From an uncultured Lutibacter sp. (GTDB taxonomy: Bacteria; Bacteroidota; Bacteroidia; Flavobacteriales; Flavobacteriaceae), in assembly GCF_947495725.1 (NCBI RefSeq), contig NZ_CANLZZ010000001.1, positions 248,001-312,000 on the forward strand: a stretch of 64,000 nt of DNA. Direction: 5' to 3'. Of this stretch, positions 46,185 through 53,813 are shown piece after piece. A program made the translations under genes and the position numbers. The stretch's first letter is position 1, and each line of letters opens with the position of its first letter. The notes under the pieces were generated by a model. It had not been told where the DNA came from. It made no database searches and saw only the letters and a list, made by a program, of their open reading frames with translations.

Positions 46185-46730
46185 ATGAAAATTCTTGATA
46201 AAAACAAAAATGAAAACAAAATTAAGTCGAACTCCATTTGGAAATACTTTGTAATAGCAATATTTATCCTCGGAAGTACAAGTTTTAGCTTCGCTCAAAC
46301 AGTGGATTCAACAGTAACGATTGAAAAAAGCAAAACAAAGGCCAAAGTAACTGGCTTGCAATACATCTGTGTGCATGTCCTTAAACTAGAGAAAACTTTA
46401 AAGTTATATCGTGAGATTCTTGGTTTTAAATTGTCTGATGCTGAAGTTCTACATGGTCCTGGGCTTGAAGGAATGCTGGTAATGAAAATGAAAGCAAATG
46501 ACCTAACAATTAGCCTTTCTCTTACTGCGCCCGAATTTTGGAAAACAGTTGGGCCTATAGGAAATACTAACCACAACCACTTCATGTTAAAAGTGGATGA
46601 CATTGTTCCTATTGGAGACAAGTTGAAAGAAGAAGGATACGAGTTAGAAAATGAGCATTATGCTCGTGATAAATATACATTTTTTGTTGGCCCAAATGGG
46701 GAAATTATTGGTCTTTCTGCTTGGGATTAG
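46185..46730 (+). CDS. Exported VOC-superfamily (glyoxalase-fold) protein
   Basis: I chose the start at 46185 (MKILDKNKNENKIKSN). In-frame ATGs back to 46077 would put the operator site at 46109 inside the gene. A hydrophobic segment (WKYFVIAIFILGSTSFSFAQ) is a signal peptide, which is unusual for this mostly cytoplasmic superfamily. The domain follows: GLQYICVHVLKLEKTLKLYR, a central strand with MLVMKM, NHNHFMLKVDDI and FFVGPNGEIIGLSAWD. His in VHV, His in NHNH and the Glu in GEIIG are candidate metal ligands. It carries one VOC domain. It is encoded 51 bases before the GH117-like gene. Its substrate is unknown. Confidence 0.7.
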   Translation: MKILDKNKNENKIKSNSIWKYFVIAIFILGSTSFSFAQTVDSTVTIEKSKTKAKVTGLQYICVHVLKLEKTLKLYREILGFKLSDAEVLHGPGLEGMLVMKMKANDLTISLSLTAPEFWKTVGPIGNTNHNHFMLKVDDIVPIGDKLKEEGYELENEHYARDKYTFFVGPNGEIIGLSAWD

Positions 46731-46781
46731 TTACATTATTCTGGAGTAACAAAAAATGAATAAATCAAAAAATCTAACGTG

Positions 46782-48017
46782 ATGAGATTAAAAAGAGAAC
46801 TTCTTTCATTAATCATTTTTCTCAGTATTTGGACAAATTTAATAGCCCAATCTATAAATCATGAAAGTGCTTCCTACAAACGTTTTCGTGAAAGCAAGGT
46901 ACGTTATGAAAAATTTAATGAGTTCAATACTCAATTTAATTTTGTAAAACTGGAAGGATTCGAATTTGAAGACGGGATTGAACGGTACTACCCTTCAAGT
47001 ATCATAAAAGTAGATGGCACATACTATATGTGGTACTCTAAGCCTCCTTCTTATTCAGAAGTGGTTGGACCAAAAGAGGCAACAGATACAACAAGAGCAT
47101 TTCATTGGGATCTATGTGAGGTATGGTATGCTACCTCTACAGATGGATATAAATGGGAAGAGAAGGGTATTGCAATACATCGCGGTGAACCAGGCCATTA
47201 TGATCATCGAAGTGTTTTTAATCCAGATATATTGGTTGCAGATGGCAAATACTACCTGTGCTATCAAGCAGCCAGTAGTATAAAGGATGCTCGTTGGTCA
47301 AAATTATTTAAAACATCTGGTGATTTTGTACCAAATGTAATTGGCATGTCTGTGGCTGATTCACCGAACGGCCCATGGACAGCATTTGACAAACCTGTAT
47401 TGAAACCAGGACCAGGACAGAACTCCTGGGATGGAGAGGTTATACATGAGCCTACTTTTTTTGTTAAAGGTGGTCAGTATTTTTTATATTATAAGAGTCA
47501 TGGTCGATTGCCTTGGAAACCTAATATCTCTCCAGGTGAATTCAATAAAGAACATGCCGATATGCCTCTAGCAACAGGAGTCGCCATCGCTGACAATCCT
47601 GAGGGACCATATATTAAATCAATGTACAACCCTGTGCTAATAGGAGGTCATGGAAGTATGGTTTGGCCATATCGTAACGGAGTATGTGCTACTTTGCCCG
47701 AAGGGCCGGAAAGAAATAGCATCCTTTTCTCAGAAGATGGGGTAAATTTTTATCCTGTTATTCAAGGGTTGATGGTTCCAAAGGGTGGTGGAGCTTTTCG
47801 TCCGGGAAACTTTATTGATGTTGATGTGCAATTAGGACAAGGTATAACTTGGGGTGTAGGCCACGCATTATACCCTTATTATCATTTCGTCCGATTTGAG
47901 TGCAACTTGTCTTTGAAGAATGGTGATAAAATCCGAAAGAATTATGAAATGGTTCAAGATTATATAGATAGTAATGGATATGAATTCGACCCTCGCTTAA
48001 ATCCTAATAACAAATAA
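46782..48017 (+). CDS. Divergent GH117-like propeller protein lacking the family's acidic residues
   Basis: I chose the ATG at 46782; an in-frame GTG lies one codon earlier. The 411-residue protein has a signal peptide ending at NLIAQ, with no lipobox. It aligns with GH117 blade by blade: RYYPSSIIKVDGTYYMWYS, HYDHRSVFNPDILVADGKYY, VIHEPTFFVKGGQYFLYYKS, ATGVAIADNPEGPYIKSMYN and GGHGSMVWPYRNG. The residues equivalent to Asp98, Asp253 and Glu311 of the first GH117 are Tyr70, Glu223 and Gly291; His290 is kept. It is therefore a GH117 relative with an altered active site. It may act on another linkage or be a binding protein. It is co-directional with the VOC gene. Confidence 0.72.
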   Translation: MRLKRELLSLIIFLSIWTNLIAQSINHESASYKRFRESKVRYEKFNEFNTQFNFVKLEGFEFEDGIERYYPSSIIKVDGTYYMWYSKPPSYSEVVGPKEATDTTRAFHWDLCEVWYATSTDGYKWEEKGIAIHRGEPGHYDHRSVFNPDILVADGKYYLCYQAASSIKDARWSKLFKTSGDFVPNVIGMSVADSPNGPWTAFDKPVLKPGPGQNSWDGEVIHEPTFFVKGGQYFLYYKSHGRLPWKPNISPGEFNKEHADMPLATGVAIADNPEGPYIKSMYNPVLIGGHGSMVWPYRNGVCATLPEGPERNSILFSEDGVNFYPVIQGLMVPKGGGAFRPGNFIDVDVQLGQGITWGVGHALYPYYHFVRFECNLSLKNGDKIRKNYEMVQDYIDSNGYEFDPRLNPNNK

Positions 48018-48184
48018 TATTGAGATAATCAACAAGGTTTTGACAAATCTAAGTCATTAAGAATCTTATCAGTACTCTTTATTTTCAAAAATAATTGTTT
48101 AAAGGTCATATTTCCTCATAGAAAACATAATACAACCAGTTTATTTTAAGCCTCGAAGAACAACAATTCAGAAAGAAATTTCAA
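48018..48184. other. Junction between PUL cargo and integrase module
   Basis: 167 bases separate the converging GH117-like gene and the interrupted zinc-finger frame. I see no gene and no strong terminator hairpin here. Confidence 0.4.
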
Positions 48185-48679
48185 TTATGGCAACTCCATT
48201 CTATTCATCTGTTCATTAAATAACACTATTTGACAGGTGTCTTTATCATAAAAAGCTTTTCTACCATAAGGATCATTGTAATTTACAATTGGAAAATATC
48301 TTTGATCAACAATCTGAATAAGTTCTTCAATATCGCCTTTTGTAGCCGGCATATCTGACTCTCTTTTAAAAGCATTCTTTGCAATTCCAGTAACTGCATT
48401 TGCACCCAAAGTTCCCCAAAATGCATTACTAACACCAGCCCCACTCATTTTATCAATTTTTGTTGGATCATCTTTCTTTTTATCATTGCTTTCTAATTTA
48501 GTCGATGCTTGTTCTTTATTTGAAGATTTCTTCTTCTTTTTTCCTTTTCTTTTATTTTCTTTCAACTATGCACTTGTTCTACATGAATTGGAGCAAAACT
48601 TTTGAACACCTCTTCTTGTGGGGATATATGGCTCATCGCAATATTGGCAATTTTCTGTAATTGTTCTATCTTCTTTCAT
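48185..48679 (-). pseudogene. Small zinc-finger protein interrupted by one in-frame TAG
   Basis: From ATG 48679 the frame reads ENCQYCDEPYIPTRRGVQKF, then CSNSCRTSA, and then TAG at 48568-48566. It continues in the same frame from a TTG with LKENKRKGKKKKKSSN to a stop at 48185, and no other stop intervenes. The first part has a C-x2-C ... C-x3-C zinc finger; the second is Lys-rich, then DPYGRKAFYDKDTCQIVLFN. SCRTSA-stop-LKENK looks like a Trp codon (TGG) mutated to TAG in one 164-residue protein. Alternatives are two short proteins (37 and 126 residues, the latter from TTG) or stop read-through. It lies in the integrase module. Function unknown. Confidence 0.6.
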
Positions 48680-48695
48680 TTTATGCGTTATTTTT

Positions 48696-48714
48696 ACGTA
48701 TAATTGACGTATAA
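48696..48714. promoter_or_regulatory. Direct repeat ACGTATAA x2, 11-bp period
   Basis: ACGTATAA is at 48696-48703 and 48707-48714, 17 bases upstream of the zinc-finger frame. The same-face spacing suggests a protein-binding site or promoter element. It shares CGTAT with the arm-like sites, which may be chance. Confidence 0.25.
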
Positions 48715-48740
48715 ATCTATATTTATTGTTTATTTACCTT

Positions 48741-49517
48741 CTACAACTGCAACAAACTATTTTCTATATTAAAAACTTTTTCCAGAATTGCGGCTTCAAC
48801 TTTTTTATCATCCAACTTTGGTCGTTGTTTTTTCTTTTTAGGCTTAGGTATTTTTGTAATTTGATTGGATTCTTTCTTTAGAGTATCTATCTCTTCACTA
48901 TCTCCTTTAACTTCTATTTCAACTTCTTCTTGAGCTTCTTCAATTTTAGCGTATCTAGAAATTAAATCTGGGAGGTATTGCAAAACAAACTGACCCACTG
49001 TAAAATTAAAATCCTTTTCAAGATCTAAACACATTCCAAAGTAATTACAGATATCTTTTAAATGTGTTACATAAAATTGACATTGCATATGAAACGCTCC
49101 TATAATACTAATATGAACATCATCGCCGTTATACTTTTTTACATTTTCACTTAACCATTGAGTGATGTCAATAAATAACATTAAATATTCGTAATACTTT
49201 TCTATTATTACCAGAAACTCAAACTCCGTTAATTCCTTTGATTTTTCAACTAGTTTGAAAGTATTCTGTTCTAAAAATGTTCTTTTTCCAATTAAATACG
49301 AATTTACTTCATATGCATTTTCATTAGTAAATATTCCACTACCCAATTTATTATCCATAAAATAAAGCGCATCATAAAAATCATCATCTATCTGATCTTT
49401 CAATTGCTCTTTTACATCTCCAACAATATCACTAGGTACGTAATAAATAACTTTATGAAAAAACACTTCTAAAAGTTCATCTAAAAATAATGTTGTTTTA
49501 ATAATTTCTGAAGACAT
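48741..49517 (-). CDS. Hypothetical protein of the integrase module
   Basis: This 258-residue soluble protein has no signal peptide, membrane segment or motif I recognise. The first 190 residues are mostly helical and acidic/aromatic (FLDELLEVFFHKVIYYVPSD, FEFLVIIEKYYEYLMLFIDI). The last 60 are strongly charged with a basic stretch (KIPKPKKKKQRPKLDDKK) that could contact DNA. It starts one base after the integrase stop, so the two are co-transcribed. That coupling suggests an accessory role in excision or maintenance of the island, but there is no direct evidence. Confidence 0.6.
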   Translation of the reverse strand: MSSEIIKTTLFLDELLEVFFHKVIYYVPSDIVGDVKEQLKDQIDDDFYDALYFMDNKLGSGIFTNENAYEVNSYLIGKRTFLEQNTFKLVEKSKELTEFEFLVIIEKYYEYLMLFIDITQWLSENVKKYNGDDVHISIIGAFHMQCQFYVTHLKDICNYFGMCLDLEKDFNFTVGQFVLQYLPDLISRYAKIEEAQEEVEIEVKGDSEEIDTLKKESNQITKIPKPKKKKQRPKLDDKKVEAAILEKVFNIENSLLQL

Positions 49518-49518
49518 A

Positions 49519-50940
49519 TTAAATTGATTTTAAAAGTTCTGAATAATCCTCTGGAAGCTCTGCATCTATATCTCTTAAGTATTTTTCTAATGCTGTCATT
49601 GTAGAATGTCCTGTAATCAACATCAATCTACTCTTAGCTTCATTGGGAGATGAAATCTTTCTCAATTCTCTATACAATTTTGTAATATAAGTATGTCTAA
49701 AGCTATACAAACCGTAATTCTTATCCAGATTAAAATGATCTTTTACAACTTTTTTAAATCGTTTTGAAAAATAATCTCTCCTATTAACTTCCGATGTTTC
49801 CCACTTGTCACCAATCTTCTCTGGTGTAAATAATAATGCTTCCTTATCTAAATTTGATAAATCAGGAAGGTCTATTAATAAAATGTCTGGTATAATTTTA
49901 GTTTTTAAAAACTTATTTTTTGCTTTAAATGAAATTGTTCGTTCTTGCAATTTAATATCTCCAACTTTTATTCGATTTACCTCAATAGGTCGCATAAAAT
50001 TATACGAGATAAATTTTATATACAATAGTAAAATAGGATCCTTTTCTTCTAAATAGTTAAAAATATCAGAATCTAACTGTTTTGAATATGTCTTATGACG
50101 TTCCGGAGTAGCCTTTAAAACTGGAATATTTTTAACAAAATTTGATACAATAATTTCATTTTCTTCCAATACCTGCATTAGTGAACTTATCTCAATTCTA
50201 ACATTATTTCGTGTTCTAGGGGTATTTTTCATTAACACACTGTTTAAGAATTGTACAACCATGCTTTTAGTAAGTTGATCAATATGCTTTACATCTGGGT
50301 ATTTTGTTGCAACAAACTGTTGCAACAAATTAGATCTGCTTTTGTACGCTTTTAAAGTAGTTTCATTTACCAGTTTCTTTTTAAGGTTGAGTGCAAATTC
50401 AAAGGCTTGGGAGATCGTTTTTGAAATTGTTTCCACATTTTCTGTTGTTTTAGCAACGTTTGTTGCCAGAGTTGCAACAGTTGTTGCTTGAGTTGCAACG
50501 TTTGTTGCCGGGATTGCAACGTTTGTTTCCTGAGTTGCAACAGTTGTTGCTGGAGTTGCAACAGTTGTTTCCTGAGTTGCAACAGTCGTTGCAACAACTG
50601 TTGCACTTTCTTTTTCCTTTTGAAACAGCGCTGTATTATCTTCAAAAGGATTGTATCCTCTTTTTAATAACTCTTGAATTTTATGTTTGTAAACTGCCAG
50701 TACAAACATCCGATCGGACTTTGATTTATACTTATTAGCGTCACCATAGAAGGGCGTAATTCTTTTTAGCTTCCCAGTTTTAGGATTTCGATAAGAAAAA
50801 TAAACATACCAACGTTTAGATAAATCACCATTGGCATCATATATTTTGGGGTTCGAATAATTCTTTTTCATGGACAAATCGTATGCAAAATCGTATGCAT
50901 TTTGATTATCAAAGATAAGGCTTTTGTTAAAATTAGACAT
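49519..50940 (-). CDS. Tyrosine recombinase (integrase) of the tRNA-fMet island
   Basis: This 473-residue protein has an arm-binding-like N-terminus (about 1-105; WYVYFSYRNPKTGKLKRITP), a Thr/Val/Ala heptad-repeat linker (118-166), a SAM-like core-binding domain (about 172-275) and a catalytic domain (about 285-470). Catalytic residues are Arg317 (FMRPIEVNR), a probable Lys near 346, Arg415 (YSFRHTYIT, Tyr in place of the usual first His), His445 (ITGHSTMTA) and Tyr454 (EKYLRD). The start codon directly abuts the U-run of the tRNA terminator. It is adjacent to the intact tRNA-fMet, the classical location for an island integrase, and looks intact. Confidence 0.92.
   Translation of the reverse strand: MSNFNKSLIFDNQNAYDFAYDLSMKKNYSNPKIYDANGDLSKRWYVYFSYRNPKTGKLKRITPFYGDANKYKSKSDRMFVLAVYKHKIQELLKRGYNPFEDNTALFQKEKESATVVATTVATQETTVATPATTVATQETNVAIPATNVATQATTVATLATNVAKTTENVETISKTISQAFEFALNLKKKLVNETTLKAYKSRSNLLQQFVATKYPDVKHIDQLTKSMVVQFLNSVLMKNTPRTRNNVRIEISSLMQVLEENEIIVSNFVKNIPVLKATPERHKTYSKQLDSDIFNYLEEKDPILLLYIKFISYNFMRPIEVNRIKVGDIKLQERTISFKAKNKFLKTKIIPDILLIDLPDLSNLDKEALLFTPEKIGDKWETSEVNRRDYFSKRFKKVVKDHFNLDKNYGLYSFRHTYITKLYRELRKISSPNEAKSRLMLITGHSTMTALEKYLRDIDAELPEDYSELLKSI
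50443..50589 (-). repeat. 21-bp minisatellite coding seven T(T/N)VATxx heptads in the integrase
   Basis: Seven in-frame 21-base units encode TTVATQE, TTVATPA, TTVATQE, TNVAIPA, TNVATQA, TTVATLA and TNVAKTT. Each unit holds a GTTGCAAC-like palindrome. The repeat sits between the arm-binding and core-binding domains, where a flexible linker is tolerated. Confidence 0.85.
50880..50899. promoter_or_regulatory. Candidate right arm-type integrase site
   Basis: CGTATGCAAAATCGTATGCA has two identical CGTATGCA units 12 bases apart and matches 29637-29656 in 18 of 20 positions. It lies 91 bases inside the right att core. It is also codons 14-21 of the integrase (NAYDFAYD), so coding constraint could explain part of the repeat here but not at the left end. 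Confidence 0.45.
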
Positions 50941-50969
50941 AAAAAAAACAGTTTAGAAAGCTAAACTGT
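50941..50969 (-). terminator. tRNA-fMet terminator abutting the integrase start
   Basis: ACAGTTTAG and CTAAACTGT (50948-50956, 50961-50969) form a perfect 9-bp stem with a 4-base loop. On the minus strand it is followed by a T-run of eight bases (50941-50948, its first T being the last base of the stem) and then, without a gap, the integrase ATG. Confidence 0.8.
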
Positions 50970-50990
50970 TGTTTTACATTATTTTAAAAA

Positions 50991-51066
<76 letters not shown>

Positions 51067-51180
51067 ATTTGGACTGCAAAGATACAACTAAATCACAATA
51101 AAACAATATTTTTTTAAATTTATAATTAAACTTTAGTACTTTTAATTAGTCTTAGATAAACCATCTATTCTAGTAAACTT

Positions 51181-52557
51181 ATGAACAACAAACACATACA
51201 GCATTTATTTTGGCGTGCAGGTTTTGGTTTAAATCCTGTAGAAATTTCTAAACTTGCAAAAAAATCAAAAAAACAAGTAGTAAATTCTTTATTTGAGAAA
51301 TCAAAAAATAGTTCACCTATTACAATCACTAGTTTTAATGACATTAAACTTTATAAAAATTTCAAGAATTTAAACCAAGATCAACGAAGAAAACTTCAGA
51401 AAGATAATAGAAATAAAATTGTTGAATTAAATATTAATTGGATTGATCGAATTTTTAACTCTGAAGAAGTTTTAAGAGAAAGGATGACCTTATTTTGGGC
51501 AAATCATTTTGTTTGCAAAGCACAACAGAGTTATCATATCCAAAAATTCAATAATATTCTAAGAGAAAATGCTTTAGGGAATTTTGGAGATTTTTTGAAA
51601 GAAGTTTCAAAATCAGCTGAAATGATAAAGTATCTAAATGCCAAACAAAATAAAAAGCAAAGTCCTAACGAAAATTTTGCACGTGAATTGATGGAACTTT
51701 TTACTTTGGGAGTGGGAAATTATACGGAAAATGACATTAAAGAATCTGCTAGAGCATTTACAGGTTGGAATCACAAATTAAATGGAGATTTTGTTTTAAT
51801 TGAAAGACAACACGATTTTGGTGAAAAAGAGTTTTTTGGTGAAAAAGGTAATTTTAACGGTAATGATATTATAAACATCATTCTTAAACAAAAACAATGC
51901 GCCAAATTTATATGCGAAAAAGTGTATAGTTATTTTGTGAATACAAAAATCAATTCGAAACATATAGATGAATTAGTGACTGTTTTTTACCCAAAATATG
52001 ATATTTCAGCATTAATGCAACATATTTTTATGTCTAATTGGTTTTATAATGAAGAAAATATTGGCACAAAAATAAAATCACCAATTGAATTATTAGCCGG
52101 AATAAACAATACTGTACCAATTAAATTTAAAGCGGATAGGCAATTACAATATCTTCAAAAAAGATTGGGACAGCATTTATTAAACCCAATAAATGTGGCT
52201 GGCTGGGAAGGCGGACAAAGTTGGATTGATACTAACACTTTAATGTTACGTTTAAAACTACCTTCAATTTTGTTGAACAATGCTGTAATCTCATTAGCAG
52301 GAATTTCAGAATTTGAAGATACGTATGAACAATATTTAAAAAAGAGAAAAGCGCAAAAAGGATATTTAAAAATGACTCAAAATTGGGAAGTTTTTAATAA
52401 AAACTACAACAAATTAAATGCCGAACAGCTTCAACAAATGTTACTTTTAGGCAAATTAAGCCATGAAGCTAGCGATTTACTAAACCAAATTTCGTTTAAT
52501 AACCCAAAAGATTATTGTATTCAATTAATGTCTTTACCTGAATATCAACTTTGCTAA
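51181..52557 (+). CDS. DUF1800 family protein
   Basis: This 458-residue protein has the family signature NENFARELMELFTLGVGNYT followed by ENDIKESARAFTGW. The N-terminal pattern HLFWRAGFGLNPVEI and MTLFWANHFVC are also typical. The late segment HLLNPINVAGWEGGQSWID fits the family's usual end. No clear signal peptide is seen. It lies 10 bases before a DUF1501 gene; the two families are habitually paired in Bacteroidota and their biochemical role is not established. It is the first chromosomal gene to the right of the island. Confidence 0.88.
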   Translation: MNNKHIQHLFWRAGFGLNPVEISKLAKKSKKQVVNSLFEKSKNSSPITITSFNDIKLYKNFKNLNQDQRRKLQKDNRNKIVELNINWIDRIFNSEEVLRERMTLFWANHFVCKAQQSYHIQKFNNILRENALGNFGDFLKEVSKSAEMIKYLNAKQNKKQSPNENFARELMELFTLGVGNYTENDIKESARAFTGWNHKLNGDFVLIERQHDFGEKEFFGEKGNFNGNDIINIILKQKQCAKFICEKVYSYFVNTKINSKHIDELVTVFYPKYDISALMQHIFMSNWFYNEENIGTKIKSPIELLAGINNTVPIKFKADRQLQYLQKRLGQHLLNPINVAGWEGGQSWIDTNTLMLRLKLPSILLNNAVISLAGISEFEDTYEQYLKKRKAQKGYLKMTQNWEVFNKNYNKLNAEQLQQMLLLGKLSHEASDLLNQISFNNPKDYCIQLMSLPEYQLC

Positions 52558-52567
52558 AACTTACAAC

Positions 52568-53758
52568 ATGAAAAGAAGAAATTTTATAAAAAACAGCGCA
52601 CTTGCAAGTTCCTTATTTTATGTTCCTAGCTTTGTTAATGCTTTTAACAATTTAGATTTAAGTTTAGCAGGTTATAAAAGATTGGTAGTTGTACAACTGT
52701 CAGGAGGAAATGACGGATTAAATACTGTTATTCCATACACCAATGATATTTATTACAAAAACAGACCTTCAATTGGACAAAAGGCTGCAAATATTTTAAA
52801 ACTAAATGATGAGTTAGGTTTGGATAAAAATTTAGCTCCTTTAAAAAATTTGTACGACAAGGGATATGTTACAATTATTAATAATGTAGGATATCCAAAT
52901 CCAAATCGCTCTCATTTTAGATCTACTGATATTTGGCACACTGCAAGTAATTCAAACGAATATTTTAAATCTGGTTGGTTAGGCAGGTATATGGATACTT
53001 ATGGCAATAGCCCACATAATGTAATTGAAGTTGACGATAGTTTATCTCTCGTTTCAAAAGGAAATAAACTAAACGGTATGGCTGTGCAGAATGCAAAACA
53101 ACTATTCTATGCTGCGCAAGACCCTTATTTCAAAAAAGTATTAGAACACCATAACGATAAACATTTAAGCGAACATAATCTAGGATACTTATATAAAACA
53201 ATGATTGCAGCTGAAAGTTCAGCAAAATATATTTACAATAAATCGAAAACCTATAACTCAACACAAGAGTACCCAAATAACCCATTAGGCAATCAACTTA
53301 AAACAGCTGCAGAGTTTATAAATTCAGGAGTAGATTGTAAAATACTTTATACTTCATTAGGTGGTTTTGACACACATTTTAATCAAAATGCTCGCCAAGA
53401 AAAATTATTAGATGTTTATGCTGAATCTATAGAAGCTTTTGTTCAAGATTTAGAAAAAAACGACACCTTTAAAGACACTTTAATTTTAACTTTTTCTGAA
53501 TTTGGAAGAAGAGTAAAACAGAATGCCGCTAACGGAACCGATCACGGAACGGCTAACAACGTGTTTATTATTGGTAAAACCCTTAAGAAAAATGGTATTT
53601 TTAATGAACTGCCAAACCTCTCGGATTTAGATGATAATGGTGACCTAAAATATTCTGTTGATTTTAGAAGAATTTATGCTACCATTTTAAAAAATTGGAT
53701 GCAAGTTGATGATAAGGCAATTTTAACCAAATCGTTTAAACCTTTAAGTTTTTTATAA
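52568..53758 (+). CDS. DUF1501 family Tat-exported protein
   Basis: This 396-residue protein begins MKRRNFIKNSALASSLFYVP, a twin-arginine signal (RRNFIK followed by a hydrophobic stretch). KRLVVVQLSGGNDGLNTVIP, GYPNPNRSHFRSTDIWHTA and GGFDTHFNQN are DUF1501 signatures; the fold is alkaline-phosphatase/sulfatase-like. LTFSEFGRRVKQNAANGTDH and a following GTANNVFIIG complete the pattern. It is translationally linked to the preceding DUF1800 gene. The partner enzyme activity is unknown. Confidence 0.88.
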   Translation: MKRRNFIKNSALASSLFYVPSFVNAFNNLDLSLAGYKRLVVVQLSGGNDGLNTVIPYTNDIYYKNRPSIGQKAANILKLNDELGLDKNLAPLKNLYDKGYVTIINNVGYPNPNRSHFRSTDIWHTASNSNEYFKSGWLGRYMDTYGNSPHNVIEVDDSLSLVSKGNKLNGMAVQNAKQLFYAAQDPYFKKVLEHHNDKHLSEHNLGYLYKTMIAAESSAKYIYNKSKTYNSTQEYPNNPLGNQLKTAAEFINSGVDCKILYTSLGGFDTHFNQNARQEKLLDVYAESIEAFVQDLEKNDTFKDTLILTFSEFGRRVKQNAANGTDHGTANNVFIIGKTLKKNGIFNELPNLSDLDDNGDLKYSVDFRRIYATILKNWMQVDDKAILTKSFKPLSFL

Positions 53759-53786
53759 TTTATAAGTACAAAAAGCACATTTAAAC

Positions 53787-53794
53787 TAACTTTG
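53787..53794 (+). promoter_or_regulatory. Bacteroidota-type -7 box upstream of era
   Basis: TAACTTTG matches the TAnnTTTG consensus and lies 20 bases before the era start. I see no clear -33 TTG partner. Confidence 0.45.
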
Positions 53795-53813
53795 CCATTT
53801 ATAAGTTAAAAAT

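Noticed and set aside
50443..50600. CRISPR-like or noncoding repeat array
   Set aside because: The 21-base units are in frame with the integrase and vary as codons of a heptad. There are no unique spacers. The open frame on the opposite strand (50460-50738) is a by-product of the repeat.
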